From assembly GCA_050742155.1 (NCBI GenBank), contig JBOGFC010000077.1, positions 1-24,334 of the forward strand: a DNA stretch of 24,334 bases, written 5' to 3'. The DNA is from JBOGFC01 sp050742155. GTDB lineage: Bacteria; Actinomycetota; Acidimicrobiia; Spongiisociales; JALYHC01. Position numbers and translations under genes: made by a program. Of the stretch, positions 22,849-24,334 are shown piece after piece. The stretch's first letter is position 1, and each line of letters starts with the position of its first letter. Below the pieces are notes generated by a model. That model searched no databases. It was not told the origin of the DNA and saw nothing but the letters and a program-made list of their open reading frames with translations.

Positions 22849-24045
22849 TCAAGCGACTCTGTGCCGCCCTCGCCGAGCCAGCCAGGCCGCTTGCAGGAGG
22901 TGGGCGGAACGGAAGTCCCGGGGGATCACCCCCGGGGGGAGTCGGTCCGAATCCCCCAGCCACACCCGCCGCACCAGCTCAGGATCCACCAGTGTGCCTT
23001 CCACCCCCGCCCCGTCCCACCCCGCGGCGAAGCGGTCTGTGTGCCGGCTCAGGAAGGTTCCTGTAAAGGTGGCCTTGGTCGGCCGTTCCAGCACCCGCCG
23101 GGGCAGCAACTTCCCAGCCACTGCTGCAAGCGCCTCCGTCCGGTCGTGGAAGCCTGCGAATCCCCCTGCCCGAGCGAAGGCGGCCAGAAAGCCCGGGTCG
23201 CCGAAGGGCGCGATGACCTTGCATTGGTGGTCGGCCGACAACAGCCGCAGGGTGTGTCGGAGGAGCCGGGTGTAACGCTGCCGCCAGAAGCGGTGTAGCT
23301 CCCGGCTCCACCGCAGCGGGTGGGCAGCCTCCTCTCGAGCGAGGGCCAGCCCCACCAGCCGGCGGACGCCGGGCCGGAGCCATCCAGGGATGGCGTCCGT
23401 CTCCAGCCGGCGCCGGGACAGGACGCGCCGGCGCATCCAGGGAGGGGCCATGGCCAGGCCGGTCCGCAGGATGTCTCGCAGCCGGGGAGGCTCACGCCCG
23501 GCGAGGACTTCCCGTACCCGCACCAGGCGGGGTAGTTGGCTGAAGACCTCGTCGCCGAACACCCCGGTGATGAGCGAGCCACCGGGCGCTTGCTCCAGGA
23601 TGGGGACAAGAAAGTGGGCGTTGGCCGGCCAGACCAGGCCGTGGCGCAGCAAGATTCCCTCGGCGTAGGGGCCCACCAGGTCCAGCTGGTCGGCGAACTC
23701 GAGGCGCACCCACTCGGTGAGCCCCAGGTGGCGGACCACCTGCTCCTGCCACTCCCCCTCCTGGGCCGTGTCCACATCGGGGAAACGCAGGGTCACCGGC
23801 AACGGCAGGTCCAGCCCCTCCCTTCTCGCCACCCCAACCGCCAGCGCCAGCAGGGCGGAGGAGTCCCGGCCGCCCGAGAAAGCCACCAGGCAGGGAGGCC
23901 GGAAAAGGCCCTCCCGCACCGTCTCCTCCAACGCACCTCGGGGGGTGACTCGAGGCTCGGGCACCGGCAGGGCCGGAGCCGTCCGGTCCGTGCCCACCAC
24001 CAGCCCCGAGGCGACCTCCAGGGGGGTGAGCCGGAGCTCTGTCAT
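22849..24045 (-). CDS. Lasso cyclase (asparagine-synthetase-like), lacking the N-terminal glutaminase-like domain
   Basis: A 398 aa enzyme of the asparagine-synthetase B C-terminal type, which in lasso clusters adenylates the ring Asp/Glu side chain and closes the macrolactam. The PP-loop is SGGRDSS (residues 57-63). GVFGDEVFSQLP (161-172) corresponds to the GxGxDE segment of AsnB, APFGDPGFLAAFA to its PFLD segment, and LLPRRVLERPTKATF to the LLP...RPKxxF element. Lasso cyclases usually have about 500-650 residues with an N-terminal Ntn-like domain. Here only about 55 residues precede the PP-loop, and the upstream bases encode the B2 protein. ATG 24045 gives an ATGA overlap with B2. An in-frame start at 24189 would lie wholly inside B2 and is rejected. 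It is 50 bp before precursor A2. Confidence 0.85.
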   Translation of the reverse strand: MTELRLTPLEVASGLVVGTDRTAPALPVPEPRVTPRGALEETVREGLFRPPCLVAFSGGRDSSALLALAVGVARREGLDLPLPVTLRFPDVDTAQEGEWQEQVVRHLGLTEWVRLEFADQLDLVGPYAEGILLRHGLVWPANAHFLVPILEQAPGGSLITGVFGDEVFSQLPRLVRVREVLAGREPPRLRDILRTGLAMAPPWMRRRVLSRRRLETDAIPGWLRPGVRRLVGLALAREEAAHPLRWSRELHRFWRQRYTRLLRHTLRLLSADHQCKVIAPFGDPGFLAAFARAGGFAGFHDRTEALAAVAGKLLPRRVLERPTKATFTGTFLSRHTDRFAAGWDGAGVEGTLVDPELVRRVWLGDSDRLPPGVIPRDFRSAHLLQAAWLARRGRHRVA

Positions 24046-24334
24046 CGGGCAGGGAGGCGGACCAGCTCCCGGTAGACCTCCTGGTGGCAGCTGGGCTCGC
24101 CGTCCACCCAGGCGTGAGCCCGAAACTGCTCCCGGGGACTGTTCACGCCGATGACCACGTCCCGGTCGTCTCCCTGGGCAGCCATCCACCGTTGCAGGAT
24201 CAGGGCCCGCTGGAGGCAGGTATGGGGTCGGCGGCGCAACACTCCCAGCACGCCCCGTATCGAGGCCGGAGCCAAGCGGGGCGGGGCGGGGAGGATGAGC
24301 TCGGTGAGAGGCCGGCGGCGTAAGTCGCGCCGGA
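24042..24334 (-). CDS. Lasso leader peptidase B2 (transglutaminase-like), 5' end cut by window
   Basis: The C-terminal 96 residues of a B2-type cysteine protease, which removes the leader from lasso precursors with the help of a PqqD-like B1 protein. The nucleophile lies in RRRPHTCLQRALILQRWM. The downstream GVNSP and FRAHAWVDGEP carry the catalytic His and Asp region of this transglutaminase-like family. B2 proteins are about 130-150 residues, so perhaps 40 residues lie outside the window. The frame is open to the window edge, so the true start is upstream. A TTG at 24275 would be too short. The stop overlaps the cyclase start. B1 is expected immediately beyond the edge. Confidence 0.85.
   Translation of the reverse strand, partial: RRDLRRRPLTELILPAPPRLAPASIRGVLGVLRRRPHTCLQRALILQRWMAAQGDDRDVVIGVNSPREQFRAHAWVDGEPSCHQEVYRELVRLPAR

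Noticed and set aside
22799..22963. Longer in-frame start (22,963) for precursor A2
   Set aside because: The added 55 residues overlap the cyclase gene and lack leader character; the AAAGGAG site directly precedes ATG 22798.
1..24334. tRNA, rRNA, CRISPR arrays, insertion sequences or transposase genes
   Set aside because: No tRNA-like cloverleaf, no regularly spaced repeats and no transposase motifs were seen on either strand by eye; the only clear repeat pair is the one at 22.0-22.6 kb.

Overview
The window is GC-rich DNA, most likely from an actinomycete-type (Actinomycetota) bacterium. Most codons end in G or C, GTG starts are frequent, and gene ends overlap as GTGA or ATGA. No outer-membrane export protein (Wza-like) is visible. 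The small peptide genes carry the YxxPxL...G...LT leader typical of actinobacterial lasso peptides. Lineage below phylum cannot be fixed from this sequence.

Left part (1-18,792, all + strand): the 3' part of a glycogen branching enzyme gene is followed by a long exopolysaccharide or wall-glycan locus. It holds a Wzz/CpsD-type chain-length ATPase, a GT4 glycosyltransferase, a GDP-mannose 3,5-epimerase-like enzyme, and a WecG/TagA glycosyltransferase fused to a thymidylate-kinase-like P-loop domain. Next come a small-molecule kinase-like protein, a Wzy/O-antigen-ligase-like membrane protein, a two-domain beta-helix (pectate-lyase-like) lipoprotein, a GT4, a GT2, a nucleotidyltransferase-like protein, a scrambled membrane-protein remnant, a sulfotransferase, another GT4 and a Wzx-type flippase. 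From 7.4 kb on, most neighbours overlap by 4 bp, so this looks like one long translationally coupled operon. From about 11.8 to 18.8 kb the codon choice is visibly less GC-biased than in the flanks, which suggests a separately acquired sugar-specific cassette.

Middle (18,793-19,413): no convincing gene, between convergent units.

Right part (19,414-24,334, mostly - strand): a lasso-peptide-type RiPP locus interleaved with polysaccharide genes. Reading leftward from the window edge are a B2 leader peptidase (cut by the edge), a lasso cyclase with an overlapping start, and a precursor peptide (A2). They are followed by a decayed duplication zone (sugar-transferase start and epimerase fragment), an intact priming sugar-phosphate transferase, and an HPr-kinase-like protein. 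Last is a small membrane protein whose paralogue is the scrambled remnant at 15 kb. A second lasso precursor (A1) lies on the opposite strand at 21,091-21,261, immediately divergent from the kinase. It has an almost textbook leader and a core that fits a Gly1-Asp8 macrolactam ring. The PqqD-like leader-binding protein (B1) is not in the window and may lie just past the right edge.

The most notable points are two divergent lasso precursors on opposite strands inside a polysaccharide locus, a cyclase lacking the usual N-terminal glutaminase-like domain, an HPrK-like kinase beside precursors with no C-terminal Ser, the plant-like GDP-mannose epimerase, the TagA-kinase fusion, and the scrambled membrane-protein gene.
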